Positions 1 through 8,432 of a DNA stretch of 64,000 bases are shown here, piece by piece. The notes below the pieces were generated by a model that searched no databases, was not told the DNA's origin, and saw only the letters and a program-made list of their open reading frames with translations. The DNA comes from DATADD01 sp046262355. GTDB lineage: Bacteria > Actinomycetota > CADDZG01 > WHSQ01. Position numbers and translations under genes: made by a program. How positions within the stretch are numbered: the stretch's first letter is position 1; each line of letters starts with the position of its first letter. The stretch is taken from NCBI GenBank assembly GCA_046262355.1, contig JBHEMX010000051.1, forward strand, positions 6,331 through 70,330. The letters run 5' to 3'.

Positions 1-333
1 ACCGTTTACGGCCGCCACGGCGCCTCGACGGCGCGCCATGGAGCTGGTCCGTTCGAGCCCGGGCAGCTTGTCGCGAGCGAGCGCGACATCCGTCGTCAGC
101 GTGGTCGACGGATCGACCTTCAAGATCCGCACACGGTTGGGGCCGCGCCGATCGAGCATGCGAGTGAGCGTCAACCCCGGGCCGAGCCTGACCGTGCGCT
201 TGCGGTATCGGCTTGCAGCGTCGACGTGTGGAGCCACACCCGGCGCGAGGGTCGCAACGACCAAGGCGCAGGCGAGCAGCGCCACGGCGCCCCCGCGTAT
301 CACCCGCGGGCGGCGGTCCTCAACATCCGACAC
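1..333 (-). CDS. Phosphodiester glycosidase family protein (NAGPA-like), N-terminal part
   Basis: The reading frame runs off the left edge, so only about the first 111 residues are seen. A GTG at 333 begins a short basic stretch (RRPRVIRGG) followed by a hydrophobic segment, which fits a signal peptide or anchor. After it come the residues ALARDKLPGLERTSSMARR and then GAVAAVNG at the window edge. This pattern is typical of the N-terminal part of the phosphodiester glycosidase (NAGPA, DUF2233) family, where it continues into the active-site region. Bacterial members are secreted and are thought to act on sugar-phosphodiester or exopolysaccharide substrates; the substrate here is unknown. An alternative GTG start lies at 303. 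Family assignment is by motif recall only. Confidence 0.6.
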   Translation of the reverse strand, partial: MSDVEDRRPRVIRGGAVALLACALVVATLAPGVAPHVDAASRYRKRTVRLGPGLTLTRMLDRRGPNRVRILKVDPSTTLTTDVALARDKLPGLERTSSMARRRGAVAAVNG

Positions 334-544
334 AATCGTCCCGACGTACAAGCAATGTGGGTCACCGAGCAGTCATCTCGTAGGACGCCCCTATGGGCAC
401 GTCACATAGTTGTCGGCACGTGGCGCGGCCGACTGAACCCGGCGCCCCGATCCCCGCGTAGTAGCCTTGACGCACATGGGATCGGGGGGACCCACGCAGG
501 GTCGGGCGATCGAGCGCAAGCCGTGGCATCTATGGAGGCACTAG

Positions 545-1384
545 GTGCGTCACTCAAGACACCTTGAGGAGATCTTGCGCCTAGATCCCGAAGAGGATCA
601 CAAGAGGATCGTTTATCTCGACGTCTGTTACGAGTTTCCGTGGGATACGACGCGTGCACTCGAGCTCGCGCTGTTCCGGACGTTCGCGGTTCCGAGCATC
701 GGGAAGCTCCTGGATTCCACCGGGGAGTTCTACCGCTCGGCACAGAAGCGTTACGACGACACCGACCTCATCATCAGCACGATGCTCGAAGACGGCTACG
801 ACAGCCCTTCGGGGCGCGCCGCGTTGCGTCGCATGAATCAGATCCATCGGCGCTTCTCCATCTCCAACGAGGACTATCTGTACGTGCTCTCGACCTTCGT
901 CTTGGAGCCCGTTCGCTGGAACGAGTGTTTTGGATGGCGCCGCATGGTCGACCATGAACGACTCGCCAACCTCCACTGCTGGCGGGCGATCGGGCGCAGG
1001 ATGAACATCACGGACATCCCTCAGACCTACGCCGCTCTCGATAGCTTCAACCGTGACTACGAGCGAGAGCACTTCTCATCCACGGACGCGACGCAGCGAG
1101 TCGGCGTCGCCACCCGCAACATGTTTCTTGACTGGTTCCCGCATCTTGTTCGGGGGCTTGCGACTCACTCGATCTATGCGCTCCTCGACGACCGGCTCCT
1201 CAGGGCGTTTGGGTTCCCCCAACCGTCACCGGTCGCCCGGCGCGTCATCGTTGGCTCGCTGCGCGCTCGGGCTCGGCTGCTCCGGCTGCTCCCGCAGCGT
1301 CGCCGACCTCGCCTCCGCACGCAGATCAAACACCGGACGTACCCCTCGGGTTACCGTTTGGATTCGCTCGGGCCCGAAGGGTGA
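545..1384 (+). CDS. Oxygenase MpaB family protein (DUF2236)
   Basis: A 279-residue protein starting at GTG 545. The central stretch HRRFSISNEDYLYVLSTF followed by VLEPVRW is the hallmark block of the MpaB/DUF2236 family, which groups with the latex-clearing (Lcp) rubber oxygenases and the ER-bound fungal MpaB oxygenase, and is thought to be haem-dependent. The C-terminal third (RARARLLRLLPQRRR) is basic and consistent with the family's C-terminal helical region. The substrate cannot be inferred. It stands alone on the plus strand, convergent with the exonuclease gene that ends at 1444. No strong ribosome binding site precedes the GTG, so the start is uncertain. Confidence 0.75.
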   Translation: MRHSRHLEEILRLDPEEDHKRIVYLDVCYEFPWDTTRALELALFRTFAVPSIGKLLDSTGEFYRSAQKRYDDTDLIISTMLEDGYDSPSGRAALRRMNQIHRRFSISNEDYLYVLSTFVLEPVRWNECFGWRRMVDHERLANLHCWRAIGRRMNITDIPQTYAALDSFNRDYEREHFSSTDATQRVGVATRNMFLDWFPHLVRGLATHSIYALLDDRLLRAFGFPQPSPVARRVIVGSLRARARLLRLLPQRRRPRLRTQIKHRTYPSGYRLDSLGPEG

Positions 1385-1443
1385 GCCCCTCCAAGAACAG
1401 GGCGTCGCATCCCGGTGCCGTGCTCCGGTGCACGGGTGGGCCC

Positions 1444-2355
1444 CTATATGCCGGACCTCTCGGACCTGAGCGATGCGATGAGGCGCGTCACGGCATTCGA
1501 GAGCCCGAGGCGTTGGGCAAATGGATAGGCCGCTTCTTCGGGGTCTCCGAGCGGCCGCCTTAGATCCACTTGCGGCAGCGGGAGGTCCGTCGGGATGGTG
1601 ACCACCTGCAGGGCTCGCTTGATGTAGTCGAGGTCGCGCTGCACCCGGCTCAGCGCGATCCCCTCTCCGTGCGCCTCTGCGGCCGACATGATGCCGCTCA
1701 GGCTTCCGTACCTCCTGAGCAGGGAAGCCGCGATCTTGTCGCCGATGCCGCGCACGCCCGGTAAGCCGTCGGACGAGTCACCTCGCAGCACAGCGAAGTC
1801 TCGGTACGAGCGGCCGGGGATGCCGAAACGCTCTTCGATGTATGTCTCGTCGACCCTGTCGACGAGACTCACTCCGCGCCGGGGAAAGAGCACGAAGACA
1901 TCTGGATCTCGCACCAGTTGGAAGAGGTCGCGGTCGCCCGAGACGATGGCAACGGGACCGGAGGCGCGCGCGGCGAGCGTTCCGATGACATCCTCCGCCT
2001 CGTAGCCGGGGTGCCCGATCACCTCGATGCCGCAGAGCTGTAGCAGTCCGAAGATGATCGGAACCTGCCTCTCAAGCTCCCGATCTGCTTGCTGCTGGAT
2101 GCTGGACGGCAACGTGCGGTGCGTCTTGTAGGTGTCGATGAGCTCCACACGCCACTCAGGCCTCCAGTCCTCGTCGGCCGCACAACAGATGTGGCGTGGG
2201 TTGTGGTCGTGGACGAGGCGCGCGATCATGCCGAGGAATCCGTGGGCCGCGTTGACGAGCCTTCCATCGGGTGCCCGGACCGTGTCGGGCGTGGAGAAAT
2301 AGGCCCGGTAGATGAGACTCGACGCGTCGATCAACAGGGTCAGGTCGTTCGTCAC
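1444..2355 (-). CDS. 5'-3' exonuclease (PolA N-terminal / flap-endonuclease type)
   Basis: A 303-residue stand-alone 5' nuclease resembling the N-terminal domain of DNA polymerase I. The acidic metal-binding set is visible: LLIDASSLIYRAYF near the N-terminus, then DEDWRPEWR with TYKTHR, YEAEDVIG, SGDRDLFQLV, and the helix-3-turn-helix region GDSSDGLPGVRGIGDKIA. Such enzymes cleave flaps and 5' ends in replication and repair. The GTG start overlaps the stop of the upstream DinB-type polymerase gene by 4 bp (GTGA), so the two are almost certainly translated together and may work in one gap-filling or lesion-repair route. Length fits the family without a polymerase domain. Confidence 0.9.
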   Translation of the reverse strand: MTNDLTLLIDASSLIYRAYFSTPDTVRAPDGRLVNAAHGFLGMIARLVHDHNPRHICCAADEDWRPEWRVELIDTYKTHRTLPSSIQQQADRELERQVPIIFGLLQLCGIEVIGHPGYEAEDVIGTLAARASGPVAIVSGDRDLFQLVRDPDVFVLFPRRGVSLVDRVDETYIEERFGIPGRSYRDFAVLRGDSSDGLPGVRGIGDKIAASLLRRYGSLSGIMSAAEAHGEGIALSRVQRDLDYIKRALQVVTIPTDLPLPQVDLRRPLGDPEEAAYPFAQRLGLSNAVTRLIASLRSERSGI

Positions 2356-3368
2356 AGAAGGTCGACCTTCACTCCTACAAGGCGAACGGGCCTGTCGAGC
2401 TCGAAGCGTGCGAGCGCAGCGGCGGCGGCCGCGACGATCGTGTCCGCAGCGGAGGAGGGCTGGGCCAAACGCATGCTGCGGCTACGCGTGATGAAGGGGG
2501 CGAGTCTCACCTTGATTACGACACCGGAGACGAGACGGCTCGACGCGGCGACATGGAGCACGAGCTCACGCGCCATGCGCTGCACTTCGGCAGCGATCAC
2601 CGAGAGATCCTCGACGTCCTCATCGAAGGTCCGCTCGAGGCTACGTGACTTGGCGCGCCGGGGAGTCGAGTTGACCGGCGATGGATCCTCGCCGCGCGCC
2701 AGTGCTGTGAGCCATGGACCGGTGCGGGGACCGAAGGCCGACGCGAGCATCTCTACGTCTCCCGCGGCGAGCTGGTGCACCGTCTCGATGCCGACGTCCG
2801 CGAGCCTCCGCGCGGTCTTCCTCCCGATCCCCCAAAGCTGCTCGGTCCGTCGGTCGCCCATCACCTCGAACCACTGCTCGGCGCCCAGCCGGTAGACGCC
2901 GGCAGGTTTGGCAAGGGCGGAGGCGATCTTGGCCCGCAGCTTGTTGTCGCCGATCCCAACCGAGCAGGCCAGGCCCGTCTTCGTCGAGACCGCGCTCTGG
3001 ATGTTGCGGGCGACCACCTCGGCATCGCTCCGAACCTCCAGGAACGCCTCGTCCCAACCCCATACCTCGAGTGCGTCGGTGAAGCCTTCGAGCACGCGCA
3101 TCACGTCTTCGGATGCGGCCTCATATGCCTCCCGGTCGACCGGCAGGAACACGGCCTCGGGGCACTTACGAACGGCGATGCGCAGCGGCATGGCCGAGTG
3201 GATCCCATACCGACGCGCCTCGTAGTTGGCCGTCGACACCACCCCGCGCTTCGTCAGATCGCCGCGGCCCCCGACGACGACGGGCGTGCCGGACAACTCC
3301 GGGTGGCGCAACACTTCGACGGCCGCCACGAACTCATCGAGATCGACATGCAACACAACGCGAGACAC
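2352..3368 (-). CDS. dinB: DNA polymerase IV-like Y-family polymerase (DinB homologue)
   Basis: A Y-family translesion polymerase of about 338 residues. Catalytic acidic residues are seen at D9 (in LHVDLDEF) and at D106-E107 (in VWGWDEAFLEV); helix-hairpin-helix and little-finger regions follow. GTG at 3368 is chosen because the polymerase fold starts at once and GAGGGT lies just upstream; the frame is open to 3476, but the extra residues do not look like the family. The position equivalent to the steric-gate F13 of E. coli DinB is Val14 here, which could weaken discrimination against ribonucleotides. It forms a 4-bp overlapping operon with the 5' nuclease gene. The WGWDEA variant resembles the divergent DinB paralogues common in actinobacteria. 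Confidence 0.88.
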   Translation of the reverse strand: MSRVVLHVDLDEFVAAVEVLRHPELSGTPVVVGGRGDLTKRGVVSTANYEARRYGIHSAMPLRIAVRKCPEAVFLPVDREAYEAASEDVMRVLEGFTDALEVWGWDEAFLEVRSDAEVVARNIQSAVSTKTGLACSVGIGDNKLRAKIASALAKPAGVYRLGAEQWFEVMGDRRTEQLWGIGRKTARRLADVGIETVHQLAAGDVEMLASAFGPRTGPWLTALARGEDPSPVNSTPRRAKSRSLERTFDEDVEDLSVIAAEVQRMARELVLHVAASSRLVSGVVIKVRLAPFITRSRSMRLAQPSSAADTIVAAAAAALARFELDRPVRLVGVKVDLL

Positions 3369-3506
3369 GATGAAGAGTACCCTCGTATCGGCGGGGCGCT
3401 TCGCTACTCGCGCGCGATCGCCTCCACCGAAGCCTTCTTGGTCATCGATTACCAAGGTCGAGCGGGGCCTCTCCACGGAGCAGGCGGCGAGGATAGCCGC
3501 CGCCGG

Positions 3507-3881
3507 CTAACGCGGTCGCTCCATGTACCACTCGGTGAACTCCCGGCATCTGCCCGCTCCATCGAAGCGCATGACGAAGCAATTGTGGTACACGCGATCG
3601 ACGCTTCCGTCGGAATCGAGGTACCTGCTGGTGCCCGTCACAACCGCGACGTCGCCGTCGACCGCCACCGGCTCATATGTCGCCTCCCAGCTGTTCGGCT
3701 CGTCGCGGTCGTCCAACCAGCCGTCGACGAGGGCGCTCTTACCTCGCACCGGATCATCGTCGTAGGCGTGATACCGGTACTCGACGTCGTCGCTGAAGAG
3801 CTCGGCTATGCGGTCCCGGTCATACGTCCTCCATGCCTCGATGTAACGCTCGAGCCACCCACCAACGCGTTGCCGATCCAT
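3507..3881 (-). CDS. Nuclear transport factor 2 / SnoaL-like family protein
   Basis: A 124-residue single-domain protein. The order of an N-terminal helix with YIEAWRTYDRDRIAELFSDD, followed by VRGKSALVDGWL and a series of strands (YEPVAVDGDVAVVTG, HNCFVMRFDGAGRCREFTEW), is the usual pattern of the NTF2/SnoaL-like alpha+beta barrel. Members include isomerases, hydrolases and ligand-binding proteins; nothing here fixes a substrate. The ATG at 3881 follows a good GGGAGG ribosome binding site. It is upstream of dinB in the same direction with about 140 bp between them, so it may or may not share a transcript. Confidence 0.75.
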   Translation of the reverse strand: MDRQRVGGWLERYIEAWRTYDRDRIAELFSDDVEYRYHAYDDDPVRGKSALVDGWLDDRDEPNSWEATYEPVAVDGDVAVVTGTSRYLDSDGSVDRVYHNCFVMRFDGAGRCREFTEWYMERPR

Positions 3882-3934
3882 TCAGATCCTCCCTCTCGAG
3901 CTCTGCGGCGGGCCGCAACCTCGACCATGTCGAG

Positions 3935-4102
3935 CTAGATCGCCCCTTTGGCGCCGGCGATGAGCTGGACGATCACCCTCGAGACCCGCGCCCGTCGCGG
4001 GCGGCCGGCGCCGGCCTCTCGAGCTCTTCGCCAGGTCTCTGCCTCCGCGGTCAGCTCGCCTATGTGCCGCTGCGTCATCTCGTACAGCACCGCAGGATGC
4101 AT
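3935..4102 (-). CDS. Small basic protein of unknown function
   Basis: A 55-residue protein beginning MHPAVLYEMTQRHIGEL and ending in a basic stretch (GRPRRARVSRVIVQLIAG). The ATG at 4102 is preceded by a strong GAGGAGGAAGG ribosome binding site 1-4 nt away, which supports this start over longer in-frame readings. It follows the 39-residue membrane protein gene with 10 nt between, so the two form a small cassette. Proteins of similar size and opening residues are widespread in high-GC Gram-positives, but no function is known. It is too short to assign to a fold with confidence. Confidence 0.55.
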   Translation of the reverse strand: MHPAVLYEMTQRHIGELTAEAETWRRAREAGAGRPRRARVSRVIVQLIAGAKGAI

Positions 4103-4112
4103 CCTTCCTCCT

Positions 4113-4232
4113 CTATCTGCTCCGATGCTCCACCCAGTCGTTGCCGTCTCGGCTGTCGACCCCGAACAGGGCCGCAAGGACGACGACGAGGCCGACAACG
4201 GCCACCGTGGCCGCGAGGCCGAAGAGCTCCAT
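4113..4232 (-). CDS. Small single-span membrane protein (39 aa)
   Basis: ATG at 4232 with a strong AGGAGGGAGG ribosome binding site just upstream, stop TAG at 4113-4115. The translation starts MELFGLAATVAVVGL and continues VVVLAALFGV, one clear membrane segment, followed by a charged tail (DSRDGNDWVEHRSR). With the gene at 3935-4102 it forms a two-gene unit transcribed away from the CGNR regulator gene. The function is unknown. The good ribosome binding site, the membrane profile and the tight spacing argue that it is real despite its size. Confidence 0.5.
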   Translation of the reverse strand: MELFGLAATVAVVGLVVVLAALFGVDSRDGNDWVEHRSR

Positions 4233-4316
4233 GATGCCTCCCTCCTACCGGTGAAACTCGTTTTGCCAGTAGCAACGTACCCCTGGGGGCCCTACTAGTC
4301 AAGTGCGTTTTGGTGG

Positions 4317-4322
4317 TAGGAT
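4317..4322 (+). promoter_or_regulatory. Putative -10 box of a near-leaderless promoter for the CGNR gene
   Basis: TAGGAT lies 9 nt before the GTG start at 4332, so transcription would begin at or within a few bases of the start codon. No ribosome binding site is seen before this GTG, which fits a leaderless mRNA. No convincing -35 hexamer is present. Confidence 0.35.
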
Positions 4323-4331
4323 CAGGGCCCT

Positions 4332-4964
4332 GTGGCCACCGATGAGCAGATCCGCGACATCCACGCCACCAGTCTTCACGGAGGGCACCTCGCCCTCGAC
4401 TTCGTCAACACGGTCGACTGGCGGCTGGCCCCGCAGCGGGTCGACCTCCTGGCGGACCACGAGGTCATGACGCACTGGGCGCACAGGCTGGGCCTTATCT
4501 CCGCCCGAGTAACAAACGCTCTCGTGGCCCGGGCTCGGCGCCATCCGCGCAAGGCGCAGCAGGCGCTGGAGCGAGCCACGGAGATCCGTGAAGCTCTCTA
4601 CCGCATCTTCACGGCCATCGCCGCGCACGAGACCGCCCGCCGCGACGATCTACAGGCGCTGAATGCAGTCTTCGCCGACGCCGTCAGTCACGGAGAGCTG
4701 GTCCCCACCGACCATGGCTTCGGATGGAGCTGGTCGAAGAGCGAGCCGTGGCACCGGGTCCTGTGGGCTGTCGGCGTGGCCGCGCTGGAGCTCTTGTCGT
4801 CCGGTGACCTCGCACGAGTCAAGCAATGCCACGATGATGGCTGCGGCTGGGTCTTCCTCGACATGAGCAAGAACGCCAGCCGGCGCTGGTGCAGCATGCA
4901 GGGCTGCGGCACGCGCGCCAAGATGCGCCGGCAGCAGCGAAAGAAGTCGGACTCGTTGCGGTAG
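4332..4964 (+). CDS. CGNR zinc finger domain-containing protein (ABATE domain regulator)
   Basis: A 210-residue protein with the N-terminal ABATE/DUF1470 domain, recognisable by GGHLALDFVNTVDWR, and a C-terminal zinc finger: CHDDGCGWVFLD, then SRRWCSMQGCGTRAKMRR. Family members are presumed stress or antibiotic-linked transcription regulators that bind DNA through the zinc finger. The eponymous CGNR tetrapeptide reads CGTR here, so the Asn is replaced by Thr while the four metal-binding cysteines are kept. It is transcribed divergently from the two-gene small-protein cassette and may regulate it. It probably has a leaderless transcript. Confidence 0.85.
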   Translation: MATDEQIRDIHATSLHGGHLALDFVNTVDWRLAPQRVDLLADHEVMTHWAHRLGLISARVTNALVARARRHPRKAQQALERATEIREALYRIFTAIAAHETARRDDLQALNAVFADAVSHGELVPTDHGFGWSWSKSEPWHRVLWAVGVAALELLSSGDLARVKQCHDDGCGWVFLDMSKNASRRWCSMQGCGTRAKMRRQQRKKSDSLR

Positions 4965-5047
4965 AGGCCTCGGGGTGCAGATCGCGCAGCGATCGTCGAC
5001 CCTTCCGCGGATCTGAACCCTGCCACTCTCAGCCCTCCCGTCGGCGG

Positions 5048-6631
5048 CTACTCCACGGGGATCTCCGCGAAGCGCCTCGAGACGTCGACGCCTCGACGCG
5101 CCTGGGCCGCCTTGCCGACCGCATAGATTACGAGCCCACTGAAGAAGATGACGACGTTCATCCAGATGAGGCCCGGGTGTCCGTTCAGGCCCGCGCTGGG
5201 ATCGGTGAGAAACGTCCACGCCATGATGACCAAGGCCACCACCGAGACGGTCCCAACGATGCTCATCCACGGCACTCCGGCAACGCGCCCGTTGACGGGC
5301 GAAGCCTCGAAGACGTCGGGCAGCCGATATGGGAAGAGGATCGCGGCGAACGACACGACGATGAAGCCGAGGATGAACCCGAAGATGCCGACGAGGGTCG
5401 CGAAGTTGGGAACCCACACGAATGCCGCAAGCGCCGCTATCGAGCCCGCGCCCACGAGCATGAGGGCGTTGACCGGCGTGTGATAGCGAGGATGAACCTC
5501 CCCCAAGGCCTTGGGCATCAGTCCGTCGAGCGAGTACGCGAGGAAGTTGCGGCTTGCATTCGTGATCTGTCCAGGCAACCAGGTGTAGGACTGGAAGATG
5601 AACGTTGCCATGATCAGAAACGCAAGAAGAACATTGCCCGTGCCGAAGGCGGCGATCTGACTGAACAACAGTCCCTGGCTGGCGGCGAGCCTGCCGATCG
5701 TCCCGAGCCCGAGCGCCTTGTCGGCAAGGGCCAGCAATATCAGAAGCACAGCGGTAGAAAGTACGGCGGCGATCGGCATCGACCATAGTTGCAGGCGCGA
5801 CGCCCTCTTGACCTCCCCACCGATATAGGCAGACGACTGATTGAACACGAGATTGATGTAGACCCACGTCCCCGCGAGCAGCGTCCATTTGAGGCTGAAC
5901 GGACCCCCCGATGCGAAGCCGGCGCTCGCGGCCGACTCCCCCAACCCCCGCAGCGCGTCCTGGCCCAGACCTTGACCGAGATCGGCCACGATCCCACTCC
6001 TCGAACGCACGAGCCACACCAGCGCGATGAGCAGGAAGCTCAGCAGCGACACGAAGAAGAAGGCGTTCTGAAGCCGGAAGTACAGACGCATGCTCCGCGA
6101 GAAGACCGCCACGAGCGCGACGATCAGCCCGGTGCCGGCCAAAAACGTCCCCCAGTCGGACGCGAACCAGGTTCCCAGGTCCTGCATCCACTGCACACCG
6201 GCCATCTGGCCAACCGTCGAGAAGAAGGGGCCGAGGCCGAACTGGGCGAAGAACGCCGAGGGCACCCCCCCATAGATGAACCACCACACCGTGTTGTTCC
6301 AGCTCGACATCATTCCGAGAGCAGGATGAAGGACCCGGCTCACATAAACGTAGTCGCCGCCCGAGCGCGGCATGGCACTCGCGAAGAAGGCGAATACGAG
6401 GCTCGTGGGAATCACGAGAAGGAAGATCAGGAGGGCCGTCAGGTACAAGTTGGCGCCGGGATAGAACGCCGTGGAGAACAAGAATACGAGCGACGCCATG
6501 AGACCCAGGGACACGAAGTTCATGTTGTAAACGAGGACGTCGAGAGTGCCGGCCTCGCGAACCAACCCCGTGGCCTTGCGCTGGAACGTCTCAGAGCCCC
6601 TATTTTGTTCCGCCGGAACCGACCTGCTCAT
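5048..6631 (-). CDS. APC family amino acid permease
   Basis: A 527-residue polytopic membrane protein. The N-terminal region after a short hydrophilic lead (GLVREAGTLDVLVYN) leads into the first membrane helices, and SAMPRSGGDYVYVSR is the conserved block near helix 3 of amino acid-polyamine-organocation (APC) permeases. About twelve hydrophobic segments can be counted, with a large loop around residues 190-230 rich in Gly, Ala and Ser. It probably imports an amino acid or amine by proton symport; specificity is not visible. The ATG at 6631 has AAGGAG 7 nt upstream. It stands alone, downstream of the metallophosphoesterase gene on the same strand. Confidence 0.88.
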   Translation of the reverse strand: MSRSVPAEQNRGSETFQRKATGLVREAGTLDVLVYNMNFVSLGLMASLVFLFSTAFYPGANLYLTALLIFLLVIPTSLVFAFFASAMPRSGGDYVYVSRVLHPALGMMSSWNNTVWWFIYGGVPSAFFAQFGLGPFFSTVGQMAGVQWMQDLGTWFASDWGTFLAGTGLIVALVAVFSRSMRLYFRLQNAFFFVSLLSFLLIALVWLVRSRSGIVADLGQGLGQDALRGLGESAASAGFASGGPFSLKWTLLAGTWVYINLVFNQSSAYIGGEVKRASRLQLWSMPIAAVLSTAVLLILLALADKALGLGTIGRLAASQGLLFSQIAAFGTGNVLLAFLIMATFIFQSYTWLPGQITNASRNFLAYSLDGLMPKALGEVHPRYHTPVNALMLVGAGSIAALAAFVWVPNFATLVGIFGFILGFIVVSFAAILFPYRLPDVFEASPVNGRVAGVPWMSIVGTVSVVALVIMAWTFLTDPSAGLNGHPGLIWMNVVIFFSGLVIYAVGKAAQARRGVDVSRRFAEIPVE

Positions 6632-6655
6632 CCAACGACTCCTTTCTTCGTACGG

Positions 6656-7600
6656 TCACCCGCTCACTAGCTGGTACCCCTCGACGCGACCGCCGCTCAC
6701 GTCAACCGTCACTCCGTCGAGCACGCCCTCTGCGTAGGCGCTGCCCGGATTGATGCACAAGCTCGCGCCGATCTCGACCGCTCCTCGTGACTCGTGGATG
6801 TGGCCGTGGAGCGAAAGTAGCGGTTGATGTCGCTCGATGAGCGTTCTCACCGCGGATGAGCCGACCGGAACCAGCTTGGGCTCGCCCCCTTCGGTCACCA
6901 CGCGCAGATCGTCGGTCAACTCCGGCGCGAGATCGAGCGTCGAGTCAAACGGGGGACAGTGGAGGTTGAAGATCGCCGGTCGCTCAGGATCGAGCTCTAC
7001 GGCGAGCTTCTCGAGACGCTCCAAGAGAGCCGCCTCGTCAAGCTCGCGGGGCGAATCCCAGGGGGTGGGGTTGGCCCATGCCGACGAGATCATGTCGATG
7101 CCGTCGAAACTCACGACGCGCCCCTCCACGCTCTTCACCGGTGCAGGTGCTCGATCCAAGACGTCGTCGATGTCCCACTCGTCGTCGTTGCCCGGCATGA
7201 CGAAGCAGCGGACGTTCGAGCCTGCGAGCTTATCGCGCGCGATGCCCATCCAGCGCTCGAGCTCCGCGCTCATCGATCGCCTGAAGACGTCGTCTCGATG
7301 GCTCTCATCTTCCTGCAATCTATGAAACTCGTCCTCGCTGCAGCGGATCGGATAGAAGCCGTTGAGTCGTATGCGCCTCTCGAGCTCGGCGACCTTGTCC
7401 TCCCCTTTGGCCTTCTGTTCCTTGCCGAAGACGCGCCCGGTCCACACTTCCGGCTTACGTTCTACGAGCGGAACCATGACCTTGCCCGTGAGGTCACCGC
7501 CCATGATCAGTACATCCGCCCCGTAGAACGAAGCAGCGTTCACGAACTTGCGCCACAGCTTCTCTGAGCCGTGGACGTCGCTCGCATAGTAGAGGCGCAT
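6656..7600 (-). CDS. Metallophosphoesterase family protein
   Basis: A 314-residue calcineurin-like phosphoesterase. The metal-ligand motifs appear in order: YYASDVHGS at the N-terminus, IMGGDLTG, VMPGNDDEW, LHCPPFD and a final LSLHGHIHES. It lacks a signal peptide, so it acts in the cytoplasm. An insertion of about 70 charged residues between the second and third motifs (EKQKAKGEDKVAELERRI region) is unusual. The ATG at 7600 overlaps the TGA of the nucleotidyltransferase gene by one base (TGATG), so the two proteins are translationally coupled and likely act in one process, for example repair or turnover of a phosphorylated nucleic acid end. Confidence 0.85.
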   Translation of the reverse strand: MRLYYASDVHGSEKLWRKFVNAASFYGADVLIMGGDLTGKVMVPLVERKPEVWTGRVFGKEQKAKGEDKVAELERRIRLNGFYPIRCSEDEFHRLQEDESHRDDVFRRSMSAELERWMGIARDKLAGSNVRCFVMPGNDDEWDIDDVLDRAPAPVKSVEGRVVSFDGIDMISSAWANPTPWDSPRELDEAALLERLEKLAVELDPERPAIFNLHCPPFDSTLDLAPELTDDLRVVTEGGEPKLVPVGSSAVRTLIERHQPLLSLHGHIHESRGAVEIGASLCINPGSAYAEGVLDGVTVDVSGGRVEGYQLVSG

Positions 7601-8370
7601 CAACCTTGGATCTCCTCTGGAAGCTCATACCAGCGGACGCGCTCGCCCACCTTGGCGCGCGCTCGCCACTTGAAGGATTTCGGCGACTCATCGACGCGGC
7701 GGCGAAGCTCTTCGGCGCGCCGCCGGACCGTGGCGGCGTCCGCAAAATGATCCAGGCGCGCGGCATAGGCGACGACCTTGTCGAGCGTTTCCATGGCGGT
7801 GCGCCACCACCCCCAATCGCGCGCGAGGACCGCCTCGATCCTCGCGGGGTCGATGCCGCGCGGGTCGAGGGGATGGTCGGCAAGTATCGCGACGGCGTCT
7901 TTGAGGTCCTTCTCGTTGGTCTCGACAACCTGGAGCTTGGTAAGGAGGAGGTCCGCCAGCGTGATGGTCCTGTCATCGATATCGAGGCGCCCAGAGAGGT
8001 CTAGCTCGTGGCTCATGGTCATGCGCTCGATAAAGACGTCGAGCTGCCGCTCGTTGACGGGATCCCAGAAATAGAGGCGCTGGTGGCCGTGGAGCTGGTT
8101 GAACTCCTTGTCGGGCACGTAGCCGAGAGATCCCAGCAGATCCGCTATGGGTCGCGCCTCGCCCGCTTGCCCGACGAGATCGAGGTCCTTGAAGTCGCGC
8201 GCCAGCGGGGGCCGGACGGCCGAGGGACAGCGCAGCCACACGGCGAGACCCCCCGTGACGCGCAGCACGATCTCGGCCTCCTCGGAGGCATCGAGCACTC
8301 GGATGACCTCCCGGCGCAGGTCGTCGTGCGGCGACGCGGCGCTCACCGGGCGGCCCACATCAGGATCCAA
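7600..8370 (-). CDS. Nucleotidyltransferase-fold protein
   Basis: A 256-residue protein. RVTGGLAVWLRC followed by ARDFKDLDLVGQ is the GG(x)nDxD pattern of the MNT/AbiEii-type nucleotidyltransferase fold; RQLDVFIERM supplies the third acidic residue and LADLLLTKLQV resembles the following helix of AbiEii-like proteins. The rest (residues 150-250) is charged and helical. Substrate unknown; related proteins modify RNA or proteins or act in toxin-antitoxin and phage-defence pairs. The start at TTG 8370 is uncertain; in-frame GTG codons lie at 8358 and 8346. It is coupled to the metallophosphoesterase gene downstream. Confidence 0.65.
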   Translation of the reverse strand: MDPDVGRPVSAASPHDDLRREVIRVLDASEEAEIVLRVTGGLAVWLRCPSAVRPPLARDFKDLDLVGQAGEARPIADLLGSLGYVPDKEFNQLHGHQRLYFWDPVNERQLDVFIERMTMSHELDLSGRLDIDDRTITLADLLLTKLQVVETNEKDLKDAVAILADHPLDPRGIDPARIEAVLARDWGWWRTAMETLDKVVAYAARLDHFADAATVRRRAEELRRRVDESPKSFKWRARAKVGERVRWYELPEEIQG

Positions 8371-8432
8371 GCCCTTCCGGGTAACCGTTTGCCTGCCCCG
8401 ACGATCTCAGCCTCCCAGGCCCGCGTTGGGAC

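Noticed and set aside
4650..6287. 545-codon minus-strand frame overlapping the APC permease
   Set aside because: It overlaps the true permease frame on the same strand; its product is an Arg/Gly-rich shadow.
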